Shown one piece after another: positions 1-10,422 of a DNA stretch of 50,175 bases. Position numbers and translations under genes: made by a program. Below the pieces are notes generated by a model, which did no database searches, was not told where the DNA came from, and worked only from the letters and a program-made list of their open reading frames with translations. Source of the DNA: a virus; the IMG/VR virus record IMGVR_UViG_3300037346_000160, positions 1 to 50,175 of that record; one strand, written 5' to 3'. Position 1 is the first letter of the stretch; the number at the start of each line of letters is the position of its first letter.

Positions 1-3000
1 ATATAAGAAACCATGCCTCCCATATTCATTCTTTGGGTTGGTGCTGATTCTCTACGTGGCATAGGAATTATTCCTCCAGCTGCAAAGTAATTAGGTTTAA
101 TTATTCCACCGTTAGATTCATACTGCATTGCAAATCTTCCACTTGAGCCACCGCGACTTTTGCTAGGTGCTAGCGCAGCTGCTGCGTCTGCTGCTGCTTT
201 GGCAGCGGCTTTTATGTTGTAGTTACTATCTTTATTTTGATAAGGGTTAAAAGTTACACCTGCACCAGCGTTTGCTGCTGCAATTGCGTCTGCTGCTGCT
301 ATCGCTGCTGTAGTTGCTGCATCTGCTGATTCTGCGGCAGCGTTAGCTGCATCAAGTGCTGCTGCTGCTGCATCTGCTGCTTCCTCTGTTGCTGCTGCTG
401 ATGCTTTTTCAGTACTTGATTCATTGCTACCTTCTTCATTACCACCAGGTAGATTTTTTACAGTTGAATACTGTGCCATTTTTAAAAGTATGTCTTTCCA
501 AATTCCATCAAGTTTACTTGCTGCCTCTAGTAATCCTGCAAGTGGGGCTGTACCTTCTGCTGCTGCCTGTGCCGCGGCGTAATAATCAATTCTTGCATTA
601 ATAGTATCCCACGCAGCTCTTGTTTTACCAAGAACTTCAATGCTTTCTAATTCCTTATTAATAATTGCTTGTAATTGTGTGTTAGAGTAAACAAGTTTGT
701 CAATTCTTTCTTGTAATGGCTCAATAGAAAATTCTTGAATTCTGTAAATAGAGTCTTCTATATCTCTAATTGAAATAAGCTTGTCTTCTCTTTTTTCTTC
801 AAGGTTGTAAATATCATCTTGTTTACCCTGAATTTTGCTTATTATGTCAAGTCTAAGTACATTATTTTCTAATGCATAGATCTTTTGTGAATTCTCATAC
901 TGCTTCTTGTTTATTTGTTCTTGATTTAAACCACTTTGTGGACCAACCAAAGACCCAAGTGCATTTTCTCTTGCTTGCTGTAAAGCATTTGCTTGTCCAG
1001 AAGCAAACCTTTCAGCGTTTCCTGCTCTTATTTCTTGCACAGCACGGGCTGCTGAAGATATATCTCCAGATGTTATTGCATCTGCTAAATCAATTTGTTG
1101 ATTCTGCTGTTCTATAATATCTTTATTAATATCAGAAACCTTCTGTAGGGCTTCTGCTTGATCATCATATTTTTTATTAACCTCTTCTGCAGCATTTGAA
1201 ATAATTGTTAAATCATTAGACAAACTACTATTTTCGTCTTGAATTTTTTGTATAAGGCGATCACCAAATAATGGGCTAGTCTCTAGTTCACGATTAAGAT
1301 CACTAACCTCTTCATTTAATTTTTCAATTGGTCTTGAATAGTTTTCCTCGATTGCTCTTTGTCCATCTTGAAGCTCATCGTTAAGTAGTTCTATTGATCT
1401 TTGGAAAGGAGCAATTTTATTTTCAAGGTCTGCTATTGTTTTTTCATTCCCCTTAATTGTTATTGCATTTGCTCCTGTGCGAATAAGACCTTCTTGTGCA
1501 GCAAATAATTCATCTACAAGTTGTCTTCCCTGTTCTGCTGCCCCTGCAAGATCTCCCTCGTTTAGTTTAACTTGAATATCTATAATCTTTGTTGCTTCAA
1601 TACTATTGAGATAATCCGCAATATTTTCTGCATCTACCTTTCCATCTTTTAAGTCTTCAATTAAAAACTTTGCAAGTTCTGGATCTCCAAGTACTGCATC
1701 AATCTGATCTGTGCTGTATCCAAGGTCTTTCATCTGAGTGACAAGTTTTGGCATCTCCTCATACATCTTAAAGTCTTCATTTGCACGAATTGCTTTATTT
1801 AGAACTGCTAGTCGCTCAAGTTCTGTGCTTGCAGTCTTTATGTTTTTAACATATTTTTTCCATTCAGGATCTGATTTTTTAATTGCTCCGCCTGCAATTG
1901 CTGCGGCTTGGCCTTGATCTGAAACAACTGATAACGCTTCTGCTGCTGTAAGACCACTACCAATCAACATATTGTAGGCCTTAGTTTGATCTTGTATGTT
2001 CTTTATTGTGGTTTCATTAGCAAGGTTAAAATCTCCAAGTGCTTTTTCTTTATATCCCCGATCTACAGCCCTGCCAAATTCTGTTAATCCAGTAATGGTG
2101 TCTTTTGATTTTCCCTTGCCTTTTGCAAAGGTAAATAATGCCTTCTTATCTTTAAGTGCTGCTATCTTAGAAAAATCTTCTGCAGACATTGAGTCCACTG
2201 CATCTCTTAGGTCTTGTCCAACGTTCATCTTTAAAAGTCTATTTTGTATACCGTCAAAAAGTTTAAAGGCACCCTGTTGTGTTTTTTTATCTCTAAATGC
2301 TGCAAGCAATGATTCTACAGGCTTCATTGCATTGAATGCATTATCTCTTACTTGCTTTAATCTCATTGCAAGAGAGTCTAGGAATGCTAGGGGATTATTT
2401 TTACTACCGCCATCCTTAGGGCCATTATTTAAACTTGCATTCTTTGACAGTTGAGCTTGTTCTACTGCTTGCATAGTCAATTCAGCAGCAAGACTTGATT
2501 TTGCAGAGTTTTTCCCCGCTTCAGTTCCATAGAAATCGGCAACTACACCAGCGCCACCTGCTGCTGCAACTCTTTTTTTAATCTCTGCATCTAATTGACC
2601 TTCACTAATTGTTCTTAAAAGTGTAATATACTCTTGTATAGTAGTTTTCTTTGTTTCATCATCAAGATTTTCCCATTGATCCCATAAGGCTAAAAGAGCA
2701 CCCATATCTTGTGTTTCTGAATTTCCATCTGTATTAATTAAGGCAATTGCTTCTTTGGTAATTGGGTTTTTAATATTTTCAATTGCTGCTAGTTCAACCT
2801 GAAGAGCTTTGAGTCTTGCCATTGCATCCTCTTCTTCAAAAAATGCTTCAATATTAAGTTCTTTTCCAGCCATCTTTTGCATAAGTGCAATTGTTGCCAT
2901 TAACCTGTCTGCCTCTTCAGGATTTTTTGCTGCTATATCTAAAAGAATATCTGTGCCACCTTTTATTTTTTCAAGAGAATTTATTAGTTCAGCAACTTTT

Positions 3001-6000
3001 CCTGGATCTTTTGTTCTTGCTGTTATATTTAAAAATTTATCGAATTGCTTTTCTTTTCCAGCAAAAGTGTTAAGCAAAGAAACTGCTGTGTTAGTGGGCA
3101 TTTGTCCACTACCAACAATAGTCTTAATCTTTACCTCGAGTTCTTTGCTTTCTAAGTCTGCTGCAGCATTTAAGAATGAATCAACAAAAGTCCCTTGTCC
3201 AGTTGCTTCAGCCTTTGCTTTTACTTGCTCGTTTAGTGAATCAAAAAAAGCAGCCTCTGTTGCGACTCGAAGTTTTGCAACATTAAAATTATCAATTTGA
3301 TTTTTTAATATATCTTTATTTCCTTGTCTTAATGTTTTAATTCCTTCTAATCTTTTTTTATCTAGTGCAGCAATCTCTATCCCTATATCTTTGCTTTTTT
3401 TAGCATCTGTAGTTGCAGCCTTCTTTGCTTCAAGTATTTTTAATTCTTTGTCATATTGAACATCAAGGGAATCTATTTGTGCTTGGTTAAATTCAAGATT
3501 TTGAGTACCTGATGCTGCCATTGATGCAGACATTCTTTCTGCATCTGTTTGAGTAAAAGCCTCTTCATAGTTAAATCCTTTACCCGTTGCAGTTCCTTTC
3601 ATGATTTCTTGAGTAATGTAGCCTACTGGCGTTGCAGTACCCAACGTCCCCAATACGTTCTGTACATTAAGAGCGCTATTTTCACCATCCATCATTTTTT
3701 TAAATTCATCGGATGCCTGTTGTGATAATTCCGTTTGAGCACCTATAAGTTTTACTCTTACTTCTAATGGGTTTGTAAGTAAATCTTTTCCTCCTGGGCC
3801 AACTAATTCTAAAAGTTGACCACTTATTTTAGATGTAAGGCTTTGATTATTTAAATTAATTCCTATTTGGCTTGCTACGCTATGTGCTTGTTCAGCAGTC
3901 ATTACTCCATCTGAAATATATCCACCAAGTTGAATTGCCATTTGACTTGCTGCAACATCTGTTCCTGATTTCATATTTTCAGTAAAAGTAGACATAACAT
4001 CTTTACCAACTTCATTTTGTAAGAAGGTGGATCCGAATTGCTGCTTTCCTCTTTCAAATCCAGTTGTATATCTGTCTGAAACAGATCCTGATCTTTTCCT
4101 TGACATAATTTCTGAAGCACCAACTTTTCCAGTTAGTCCTCCAATTGCCTTCATTTTTTCAGTTGTTGAATATGTTGAATCAACTAACTTTGATTGTGCC
4201 TCTGCTGCTTTCTTTGCCATCTTGTCTAATATGAAAAGCGATGCAGTTAGGGCAGCAACGGCGACACCTGCAGCAACATATCCGTTTGTCAACATCGGAG
4301 CCATACCAGCGACTGCTGAGGCTCCCATTACGGCCATACCAGCATTTTGTTGACCAGCCATCATAAGTCCCATACCAGCAGTTCCAAGAGCCATAGATGC
4401 TCCACCAGAGAATTTTCCAACTTTTTCTTGGCGAGCCATTCTATTTTGTTTTGTTTGTGCTCTTTGTGTTTGTTTTTGTTCCTTTAGACCTCGTTTTTGT
4501 CCTTCTTTTACTGCAGCATCATAATTTAATGCTTGTTGACGATTAAGTTCTTGGCGGCGTTGGCCTTCGGCAAATCTTTTTCTTGCACTTTCAGTTTGTT
4601 GTTTTTGAATTACAGCCTGCTCTTTTTGTCTTGCTGCTTCTACTCTTGCGGCTTTGCCTGCTCCCTGCACTTGCGTTTCTTTAACCTTTATTTCTTGCTT
4701 TGCAATCTTACGTAAAATCTTATCAATTTCAGCCTGACTATATCCCTTGTTTCGTAAATCAACTGCTACCTGTCCTTGACGAACGGTAGGGTTAGTTAGT
4801 CCTGGAGTTCCTTTATCTCTTCCAGGAAGAACTCTAATACCGCGTGCTACAGCAAACCTTCTTGCTTGAGATGCTGTTAAAATAGACTGTCCTGGTCTTT
4901 CAGTTGTAAGTCTATTGTCTCTTAAACTTCCGCTACTTGCTTCTGTACCTGCAGGTTTTGCAGAAGTATTTGTTGTTGTTAATTTTGTTAGTGTTCCAGT
5001 TTTTCTATCTAGTTTAAACTCTCCAGGCTTTACAAGAACACTATCTAGGTTAGTTGCAGCAAGATTGATTGGTCTGCTTGGAGTAATTGATGAATCTCCA
5101 AGTATTGCACGAACAGCCTTAGCGTTTCTAACATCAGATCCTAATTTAACTCCAGGCATTTTATTACCTTGGGATTTGTGCGCAAATGCTTTTTCTTCTA
5201 ACTCTGCTGCCTTGGCAACTAGTGCTCTTTCTTCTGGAGTTACTGGATGAAGTCCAGTGGCCATGAACTCTGCTGCTTTTTTATATTCAGGGATAAGTGC
5301 TTGTGGCAATCCCAAAGCATTAGAAGATTTGCTATTCCAATTTAAGATTTGATTAAATCTGTCTGAGCCTTTTCCTATATATCTATTAAGGGCGTTGGAG
5401 TCATACTGTGCATAACCTGTTTTAAACTTTTGACTATCTCTTCCACCAATGCCAGTATTTCCTACAATATGAGAAAGTTCTGGAGATAATTTTTTAAGAA
5501 TTTGTTTATCTGAAAACCCTAAAGATTTCATCTCTCTGGCAGCATTACTATTTAAAGCATTTCCTAATTTTTGATTATACGCTTCTAATAACTTCTTTGC
5601 CTCTGGTCTAACAACATTAGACAATACTGAAAGACCCCCTCCTGCTTGTTTTCCTGTTGACCTTAAGTCTGTTTCAAAGTGTGAAGGTGCTGCAAATCTT
5701 CCAGAGAATCCTCCATTTGCAACATAAGATCCTGCTCTTTCTTTTGCACCCATCCTGTAAAGCATGCTATCTGTTACTTCTTTAGCAGTTCTTGCATATC
5801 TTGCTCTACCAGTTGGGTCTGCTCTAAATGATTCTAAATCCTTTTGATGAACATACTTAGTCTCACCATCTACCATTATTGCGGTCATCTTTTGAATTTC
5901 ATTCAAGAAGCTTGTTTGTCTTGGACGATTAAATGATCTTTCTTCTCCTGATGGAGGAACTAATGCTTTCCCACCGCTCCATGCTGCTTGTACTACTGCT

Positions 6001-9000
6001 CTTCTTTGTGGGTCAAGGTTTTCTAATGATTTGCCAAATTCTCCTGTAACATTTCTTTTTAAGTCATCTATAAGAGCATTGTTTTGTGTTCCTGCTGGCA
6101 AACTAAACTTTCTCAACTGATCTTCAATTAATGAATTTGATGCAACAGGATCTATTCCTGCCATAGCCCTTACAACGCCATCACCTGCTCTTGCATGTAC
6201 AGGCTGAAGTTTAGACCAATCTGTTTTTGCTCCATCCTTAAGTCTTCCAAACATGTTATTATAAATAACTTGCTCCTCTGGAGTTAAATCAAAAGATTTA
6301 ATGACTTTTTCTAATCTAGGAATAGCTTTCTTAATTTCTGCTTTAATTGCAGCGTCATACTCCTGTGGAGACATTTTTGCAGCAATACCAGATGTTTCTT
6401 GTGCAAAGAACTTCCTTGCTCCGCCTTTAACTCCAAGAAGATTTATCATTGCCTGTTGCTCCATGCTTGGCATAGCCTTAGAAAAATCTCTAAAGCCAGA
6501 CGCTCTGTCAAATACTCCAGAAGCGCCAGGGTCTGTTAAAACATTTCCAGACAAATTTGATCTTTGTAAATCTTTATCTCCTCTTAGTGTTGAGGCAACT
6601 AATTGTTTAACCATGTCAGATTTTGAAAACTTACCACTCATTGTTGCAAATCGTGGATCATATGGGGACTCAATAACAATAAACTTTCTTTGTCCTGTTG
6701 GATCTCCTGGGTCTATCATTGTTTTAATATTTTGTTTTGGAGATACTAGCCCATGTACTTCTCTAGCAATCTGTGTAGCCCGAATTTCAGCTAACGCAGT
6801 TTTTTCATCTAGAGTTGGTTTTACTACTACAACTTGTCCATTAGGCTTTCTGTATATCCCGCCAACTCCACTTGCAGGAAAACTTCTTCCAGAAAATGAT
6901 TGAAGTAGTGTTCCAAAATCTGTGGGAGCAGTAGAACCAAATCTTCCATTCTTTACTGATTGAGATATTTTTTCTCGTATTTGTCTAGATTGTGAAGCCT
7001 CTGCTGCAGACTTTGGCATTCCAACAAATTTTGCTCCAGATTGTTTCATTGGGTGTTCTGGTCTATATGTTATTCCTTTAGGAATTCTTCCAGCCATAAA
7101 TCCTGGAACTTTATCTTGGAACATTGCAGAAATAAGTCCTCTATACTTATCAGTAATCTTAGTTGGTATTACCGCTTCTCCTGGAGAAAGCATTGCTGGC
7201 TGAATATCTCCTGCTCCCTTTGGACCAGGAACTGTCAATACTCCATCTTTGTACTTTCTTACTGGTGGTAACTTTGATACGGCTCTGCTTGCTCCTTTAG
7301 CACCACCTGCAAAAAGTGCTGGATTCTGAGATGCCATAGATCTCATTTGTGTAGTAAGAGAATTATAAGATGCAGTTAATGCGTTTACAGATATTTTTTC
7401 AACATTAAATACTTCTATTAATCTTGTATGTGTTTGATGTAACTGTTGAGAAGATGCAGCATTTTCTATCTGCTCTTGGGTCATGTAGTTAAATCCTGCA
7501 CCCATAACAGATGTCTGTCCATTTAACTTAGAAATTCCGCCTCGTAACATAGCAAAGAATTTAATAACATTTGCAATACCGTTTGCAAGTAATCCAAATG
7601 TCATTAAGATTACTGGTCCTATTCCTGCAACTGTAGCAACAATAATTGCAACAATCTTTTTTGTGCCATCACTAAGACTATTAAACTTTTCAAAAATACT
7701 ACCAAAAAACTTAACTACTGGGGTCAATGCTTCAAGAAATGCTTTTCCCATAGGCATGATGTCTTGTTTGAATTTTTCTACTGCTGCTTGAAATTTTACA
7801 CCAACAGATTCTTCAATTTTTTTCATTTCTCGTTCAGATAATATTGCTAACTCTTCAACTGATTTTCCTGCTAAGTCAAATGCTCTTGATGCCTGACTAC
7901 CATCTTTTGTTACATTCTGGAACAATGTAGACAAGCGTGCAAACTGAAACTTACCAAACATTTGTTCAATTGCTTTTGCACGGTTTAATGGATCTAGGGT
8001 ATCAAGTGCTCTTGCAAACCCTACAACAGTTGCTTTGATATCTCCACTATTGTTTTCTACAATACCACTAATATTAATTCCAAGCCCTGCAAGCATTTTG
8101 GATGCTTTCTCTGAAGGGTTAATTAAAGATGCTAAACCAGACTTTAGAGCATTTGCTCCTTCTGATGCGTTGATTCCCCCCTCTTTCATTGCTGTCAAGA
8201 AGAAGGCAAGGTCTTCTACATTACCACCAAGTTGCTTTATGACTGGTGCTGCTTTTGGAATTGCAATAGTTAAATCTTCAATAGATAATAAAGTTTGGTT
8301 TTCTACTGCGTTAAGAAAATCAATTTTCTTTGAAAGTTCTTCGCTTGAAAGACCAAAGGCGCTCTGTAAAGAAATAGTGGTTTCTAGTGCTTGCTGTTGT
8401 TCAACTTGGCCCAGAATTGCTAACTTTGTTGCTGTTTCAACTTGAGTATTTAAGGCTGAACCTGAAAACCCTGCTGCTGCTGCGGTTGCTGCCATTTCTA
8501 CAGTTTTTGTTACTGAGATACCATACTTAACATATTCGTTTGCTAATGCTCGTATGTTACTTATTGCTACTTCTGTTTCTGCATCGTTTGTAAATGCATC
8601 TCCATATACACGACGGAACTTTACGATTTCTGCTTCAAGTTCTCTAAAAGTTCTTGCTGCCATCCCACCAAATAATGCAAGTGGCATTGTTAGACCAACC
8701 ATCAACTGGCGACCAGCCCACTGTGTATTTTTACCAAAGTTTAAAAGCTGTGTAGACCCCTGCTTTAATAATTGATTTAAGAACTGTTGTCTTTGAGCAG
8801 CATACTGAATTCTTGTTCCAAGTTCTGTAAACTTGCCACTAGCCATAGCAAGGCTTTTTGGCATAACTCGAATAGAATCCATAAATCCAGAGTTGGACTT
8901 ATTCATTTGAATATATTGTGCTTGTAAAGCCTTTACTCTATCTCTTCTTGCACGGTTAATAATTTCTCTTTCTGCTGCAAAGGCTTTTCCAAGAACACGA

Positions 9001-9308
9001 GTATTAGCAGTTGCTGCTGCCATAGTGAACTTATAGTACTGAAGAAGAGATAACTTATTTTTTTCTAGTGCAGAGGTAAAGGCTAATGTACTTCCTGCAA
9101 CCTTAACTTGACTTGCAGAAAATTTTCCTGTAGCCCCAATAGACTGTAACAGTTGTGCATTTAATCCTTTTTGTGCATTTGAAGCAGCTAGATTGCCCTC
9201 AGCAAGTGATTGATGAAACTTGCTAAGGCCAGCCTGAAGCGATCTAAGTTGTGCGAGGGCGGCAGCCGTATTAAAATTAATATTTATATTAGAATTTACA
9301 TCTGCCAA
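1..9308 (-). CDS. Phage tail tape measure protein, partial (C-terminus beyond window)
   Basis: This is one open frame of about 3,100 codons from 9308 to the left edge. The start is TTG at 9308: an in-frame stop lies two codons upstream and an AAGGGGG ribosome site lies 10 bases before it. Residues 1-540 match the phage tail tape measure family in style (helical, Ala/Gln-rich, with motifs such as GRQLMVGLTMPLALFGG). A hydrophobic stretch follows at about 548-596, then SPGEAVIP and PGFMAGR motifs typical of tape measures. At about 800-1050 is an inserted globular region, possibly kinase-like. A Lys/Arg/Gln-rich helical segment comes next, a second hydrophobic block at about 1636-1696, long coiled-coil stretches, and an Ala-rich helix near 2966-3036 followed by AAGGIIPMPR. 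The family sets tail length and is ejected with the DNA. It follows the tail chaperones directly, as expected. Confidence 0.93.
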   Translation of the reverse strand, partial: MADVNSNININFNTAAALAQLRSLQAGLSKFHQSLAEGNLAASNAQKGLNAQLLQSIGATGKFSASQVKVAGSTLAFTSALEKNKLSLLQYYKFTMAAATANTRVLGKAFAAEREIINRARRDRVKALQAQYIQMNKSNSGFMDSIRVMPKSLAMASGKFTELGTRIQYAAQRQQFLNQLLKQGSTQLLNFGKNTQWAGRQLMVGLTMPLALFGGMAARTFRELEAEIVKFRRVYGDAFTNDAETEVAISNIRALANEYVKYGISVTKTVEMAATAAAAGFSGSALNTQVETATKLAILGQVEQQQALETTISLQSAFGLSSEELSKKIDFLNAVENQTLLSIEDLTIAIPKAAPVIKQLGGNVEDLAFFLTAMKEGGINASEGANALKSGLASLINPSEKASKMLAGLGINISGIVENNSGDIKATVVGFARALDTLDPLNRAKAIEQMFGKFQFARLSTLFQNVTKDGSQASRAFDLAGKSVEELAILSEREMKKIEESVGVKFQAAVEKFKQDIMPMGKAFLEALTPVVKFFGSIFEKFNSLSDGTKKIVAIIVATVAGIGPVILMTFGLLANGIANVIKFFAMLRGGISKLNGQTSVMGAGFNYMTQEQIENAASSQQLHQTHTRLIEVFNVEKISVNALTASYNSLTTQMRSMASQNPALFAGGAKGASRAVSKLPPVRKYKDGVLTVPGPKGAGDIQPAMLSPGEAVIPTKITDKYRGLISAMFQDKVPGFMAGRIPKGITYRPEHPMKQSGAKFVGMPKSAAEASQSRQIREKISQSVKNGRFGSTAPTDFGTLLQSFSGRSFPASGVGGIYRKPNGQVVVVKPTLDEKTALAEIRATQIAREVHGLVSPKQNIKTMIDPGDPTGQRKFIVIESPYDPRFATMSGKFSKSDMVKQLVASTLRGDKDLQRSNLSGNVLTDPGASGVFDRASGFRDFSKAMPSMEQQAMINLLGVKGGARKFFAQETSGIAAKMSPQEYDAAIKAEIKKAIPRLEKVIKSFDLTPEEQVIYNNMFGRLKDGAKTDWSKLQPVHARAGDGVVRAMAGIDPVASNSLIEDQLRKFSLPAGTQNNALIDDLKRNVTGEFGKSLENLDPQRRAVVQAAWSGGKALVPPSGEERSFNRPRQTSFLNEIQKMTAIMVDGETKYVHQKDLESFRADPTGRARYARTAKEVTDSMLYRMGAKERAGSYVANGGFSGRFAAPSHFETDLRSTGKQAGGGLSVLSNVVRPEAKKLLEAYNQKLGNALNSNAAREMKSLGFSDKQILKKLSPELSHIVGNTGIGGRDSQKFKTGYAQYDSNALNRYIGKGSDRFNQILNWNSKSSNALGLPQALIPEYKKAAEFMATGLHPVTPEERALVAKAAELEEKAFAHKSQGNKMPGVKLGSDVRNAKAVRAILGDSSITPSRPINLAATNLDSVLVKPGEFKLDRKTGTLTKLTTTNTSAKPAGTEASSGSLRDNRLTTERPGQSILTASQARRFAVARGIRVLPGRDKGTPGLTNPTVRQGQVAVDLRNKGYSQAEIDKILRKIAKQEIKVKETQVQGAGKAARVEAARQKEQAVIQKQQTESARKRFAEGQRRQELNRQQALNYDAAVKEGQKRGLKEQKQTQRAQTKQNRMARQEKVGKFSGGASMALGTAGMGLMMAGQQNAGMAVMGASAVAGMAPMLTNGYVAAGVAVAALTASLFILDKMAKKAAEAQSKLVDSTYSTTEKMKAIGGLTGKVGASEIMSRKRSGSVSDRYTTGFERGKQQFGSTFLQNEVGKDVMSTFTENMKSGTDVAASQMAIQLGGYISDGVMTAEQAHSVASQIGINLNNQSLTSKISGQLLELVGPGGKDLLTNPLEVRVKLIGAQTELSQQASDEFKKMMDGENSALNVQNVLGTLGTATPVGYITQEIMKGTATGKGFNYEEAFTQTDAERMSASMAASGTQNLEFNQAQIDSLDVQYDKELKILEAKKAATTDAKKSKDIGIEIAALDKKRLEGIKTLRQGNKDILKNQIDNFNVAKLRVATEAAFFDSLNEQVKAKAEATGQGTFVDSFLNAAADLESKELEVKIKTIVGSGQMPTNTAVSLLNTFAGKEKQFDKFLNITARTKDPGKVAELINSLEKIKGGTDILLDIAAKNPEEADRLMATIALMQKMAGKELNIEAFFEEEDAMARLKALQVELAAIENIKNPITKEAIALINTDGNSETQDMGALLALWDQWENLDDETKKTTIQEYITLLRTISEGQLDAEIKKRVAAAGGAGVVADFYGTEAGKNSAKSSLAAELTMQAVEQAQLSKNASLNNGPKDGGSKNNPLAFLDSLAMRLKQVRDNAFNAMKPVESLLAAFRDKKTQQGAFKLFDGIQNRLLKMNVGQDLRDAVDSMSAEDFSKIAALKDKKALFTFAKGKGKSKDTITGLTEFGRAVDRGYKEKALGDFNLANETTIKNIQDQTKAYNMLIGSGLTAAEALSVVSDQGQAAAIAGGAIKKSDPEWKKYVKNIKTASTELERLAVLNKAIRANEDFKMYEEMPKLVTQMKDLGYSTDQIDAVLGDPELAKFLIEDLKDGKVDAENIADYLNSIEATKIIDIQVKLNEGDLAGAAEQGRQLVDELFAAQEGLIRTGANAITIKGNEKTIADLENKIAPFQRSIELLNDELQDGQRAIEENYSRPIEKLNEEVSDLNRELETSPLFGDRLIQKIQDENSSLSNDLTIISNAAEEVNKKYDDQAEALQKVSDINKDIIEQQNQQIDLADAITSGDISSAARAVQEIRAGNAERFASGQANALQQARENALGSLVGPQSGLNQEQINKKQYENSQKIYALENNVLRLDIISKIQGKQDDIYNLEEKREDKLISIRDIEDSIYRIQEFSIEPLQERIDKLVYSNTQLQAIINKELESIEVLGKTRAAWDTINARIDYYAAAQAAAEGTAPLAGLLEAASKLDGIWKDILLKMAQYSTVKNLPGGNEEGSNESSTEKASAAATEEAADAAAAALDAANAAAESADAATTAAIAAADAIAAANAGAGVTFNPYQNKDSNYNIKAAAKAAADAAAALAPSKSRGGSSGRFAMQYESNGGIIKPNYFAAGGIIPMPRRESAPTQRMNMGGMVSY

Positions 9309-9323
9309 TTTTTATGTACCCCC

Positions 9324-9665
9324 TTATTTATTTAATGAATTAAGCAATGCTCCAGCATCGGCGTTTTGAAGTCCTGATGCTGCATCGATAATTTGATAGA
9401 CAGTTGGAAGGTCTAGAAGATCTTCCAGTACTTCTCTGTCTTCTGCCAATTCTGGCTTGAATTGCTTTAGTGCAATTTGTGCACAATCAATAAGAATGTC
9501 CATTGACTTATCGTTATCTTCTGAAGCCTCTGATAGTAGAGCAAACTTAGACATGAATGGTCTAAGTAATGATAACTTAAGGGGTCTTACTGAAATTTCC
9601 GTACCATCCATTAGTGTAATAGTCTTGCCGCTTGTATTCTTAGTTGTTGAAGGCTTATCAGCCAT
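9324..9665 (-). CDS. Tail assembly chaperone, short form (113 aa)
   Basis: This is a small acidic protein directly upstream of the tape measure gene. Position and size fit a tail assembly chaperone, which keeps the tape measure soluble during tail assembly. It is a paralogue of the N-terminal half of the next gene upstream: both contain a DG/DET-E-(I/L)-x-(V/I)-x-PLK motif, a run of helices, and a (D/N)-x-(D/P)-x-PT-(V/I)-Y-(Q/K)-(I/L)-(I/L)-D motif. The start is clear: AAGGAGGAAGACT precedes the ATG. It stops 15 bases before the tape measure TTG. No slippery frameshift site linking it to another frame was seen. The chaperone role is inferred from position and paralogy. Confidence 0.8.
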   Translation of the reverse strand: MADKPSTTKNTSGKTITLMDGTEISVRPLKLSLLRPFMSKFALLSEASEDNDKSMDILIDCAQIALKQFKPELAEDREVLEDLLDLPTVYQIIDAASGLQNADAGALLNSLNK

Positions 9666-9693
9666 AGTCTTCCTCCTTATAGGTTAACAGTTA

Positions 9694-9699
9694 ATTATA
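9694..9699 (-). promoter_or_regulatory. Extended -10 box for short chaperone gene
   Basis: GTGG-TATAAT on the minus strand, overlapping the Val-Val-stop end of the upstream gene. Transcription would begin a few bases downstream, giving a short leader that contains the AAGGAGG site of the 9665 gene. No good -35 element was seen. Confidence 0.6.
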
Positions 9700-10399
9700 C
9701 CACGCTGGAGGGTGAGGATTCTTCTAATTTTTCATAACTTAATCCCATGCCGATTCCAAAACCAGCCTTTTGTGCATTAATTCCTTGTAGTGCCACAATG
9801 TCTTTGGAGTCTGATGCCTGACCTTTGCTAAATACTCTAGCCTTCATTTCTTCCCAAGGATCTTGCTTGCCACTTGATTTGTCTAAGTCAACCCCCTGCA
9901 TTGCAGCAAGAAACTTTTTTTGAGAATAATCAAGTTCTCTTTTAATTTTTAGCGTTGCCATAATCTCTGGCATTGACATAGATGATTCTAGTTCATCATA
10001 GTCCTTCCATATACCCAGCAAAAATACCTCAGACTCTATCTCTGCTAAATCTAGTTCATCCCATGATGATCCACTATCTGTAGCCTGAGTCTTTACAGGT
10101 TCTTCAGAATTATCGTTTATTTTAATTCCTGCAGAATAATCTAGCAACTTATATATTGTTGGCATATCAATATTCTCTTCAAGTTGCTCTTGAGTTTTTA
10201 TTGTTGGATAGTACTGCCTCATTGTTATTGTTGCACACTTTGACAAATAGTCTATTGCCTCTTCATCATTTTTTGCTGTTTTAACATTTTCGAACTCTTC
10301 TAAAAATAACTTTAAATATTTTATTTTTAATGGAGTGATGAACAACTCTGTTTCATCAAACAGTTTTATTGTTGAGGTCTTATATATTTCTGTAGGCAT
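9695..10399 (-). CDS. Tail assembly chaperone, long form (234 aa)
   Basis: The N-terminal 110 residues resemble the short chaperone that follows. The C-terminal half (WDELDLAEIESEVFLLG, then a helical segment with KRELDYSQKKFLAAMQGVDLD) looks like the extension normally made by a programmed frameshift in lambda-like G/GT pairs. Here it is encoded as one continuous frame. It has no Shine-Dalgarno: a TGG-TATACT box lies six bases upstream of the ATG, so the mRNA is probably leaderless. A hairpin terminator separates it from the major tail protein gene. Its last codons (Val-Val-stop) form the extended -10 box of the next gene. Role is inferred from family features and position. Confidence 0.78.
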   Translation of the reverse strand: MPTEIYKTSTIKLFDETELFITPLKIKYLKLFLEEFENVKTAKNDEEAIDYLSKCATITMRQYYPTIKTQEQLEENIDMPTIYKLLDYSAGIKINDNSEEPVKTQATDSGSSWDELDLAEIESEVFLLGIWKDYDELESSMSMPEIMATLKIKRELDYSQKKFLAAMQGVDLDKSSGKQDPWEEMKARVFSKGQASDSKDIVALQGINAQKAGFGIGMGLSYEKLEESSPSSVV

Positions 10400-10405
10400 T
10401 GTATA

Positions 10406-10411
10406 AGTATA
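10406..10411 (-). promoter_or_regulatory. Extended -10 box, leaderless start of long chaperone
   Basis: TTGG-TATACT with six bases to the ATG at 10399 and no Shine-Dalgarno. It lies just after the terminator hairpin at 10423-10445. Confidence 0.6.
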
Positions 10412-10422
10412 CCAAAGAGAAA

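Noticed and set aside
1996-8775. Several plus-strand frames of 60-200 codons inside the tape measure
   Set aside because: Low-complexity Ser/Phe/Leu-rich shadows of one continuous minus-strand tape measure gene.
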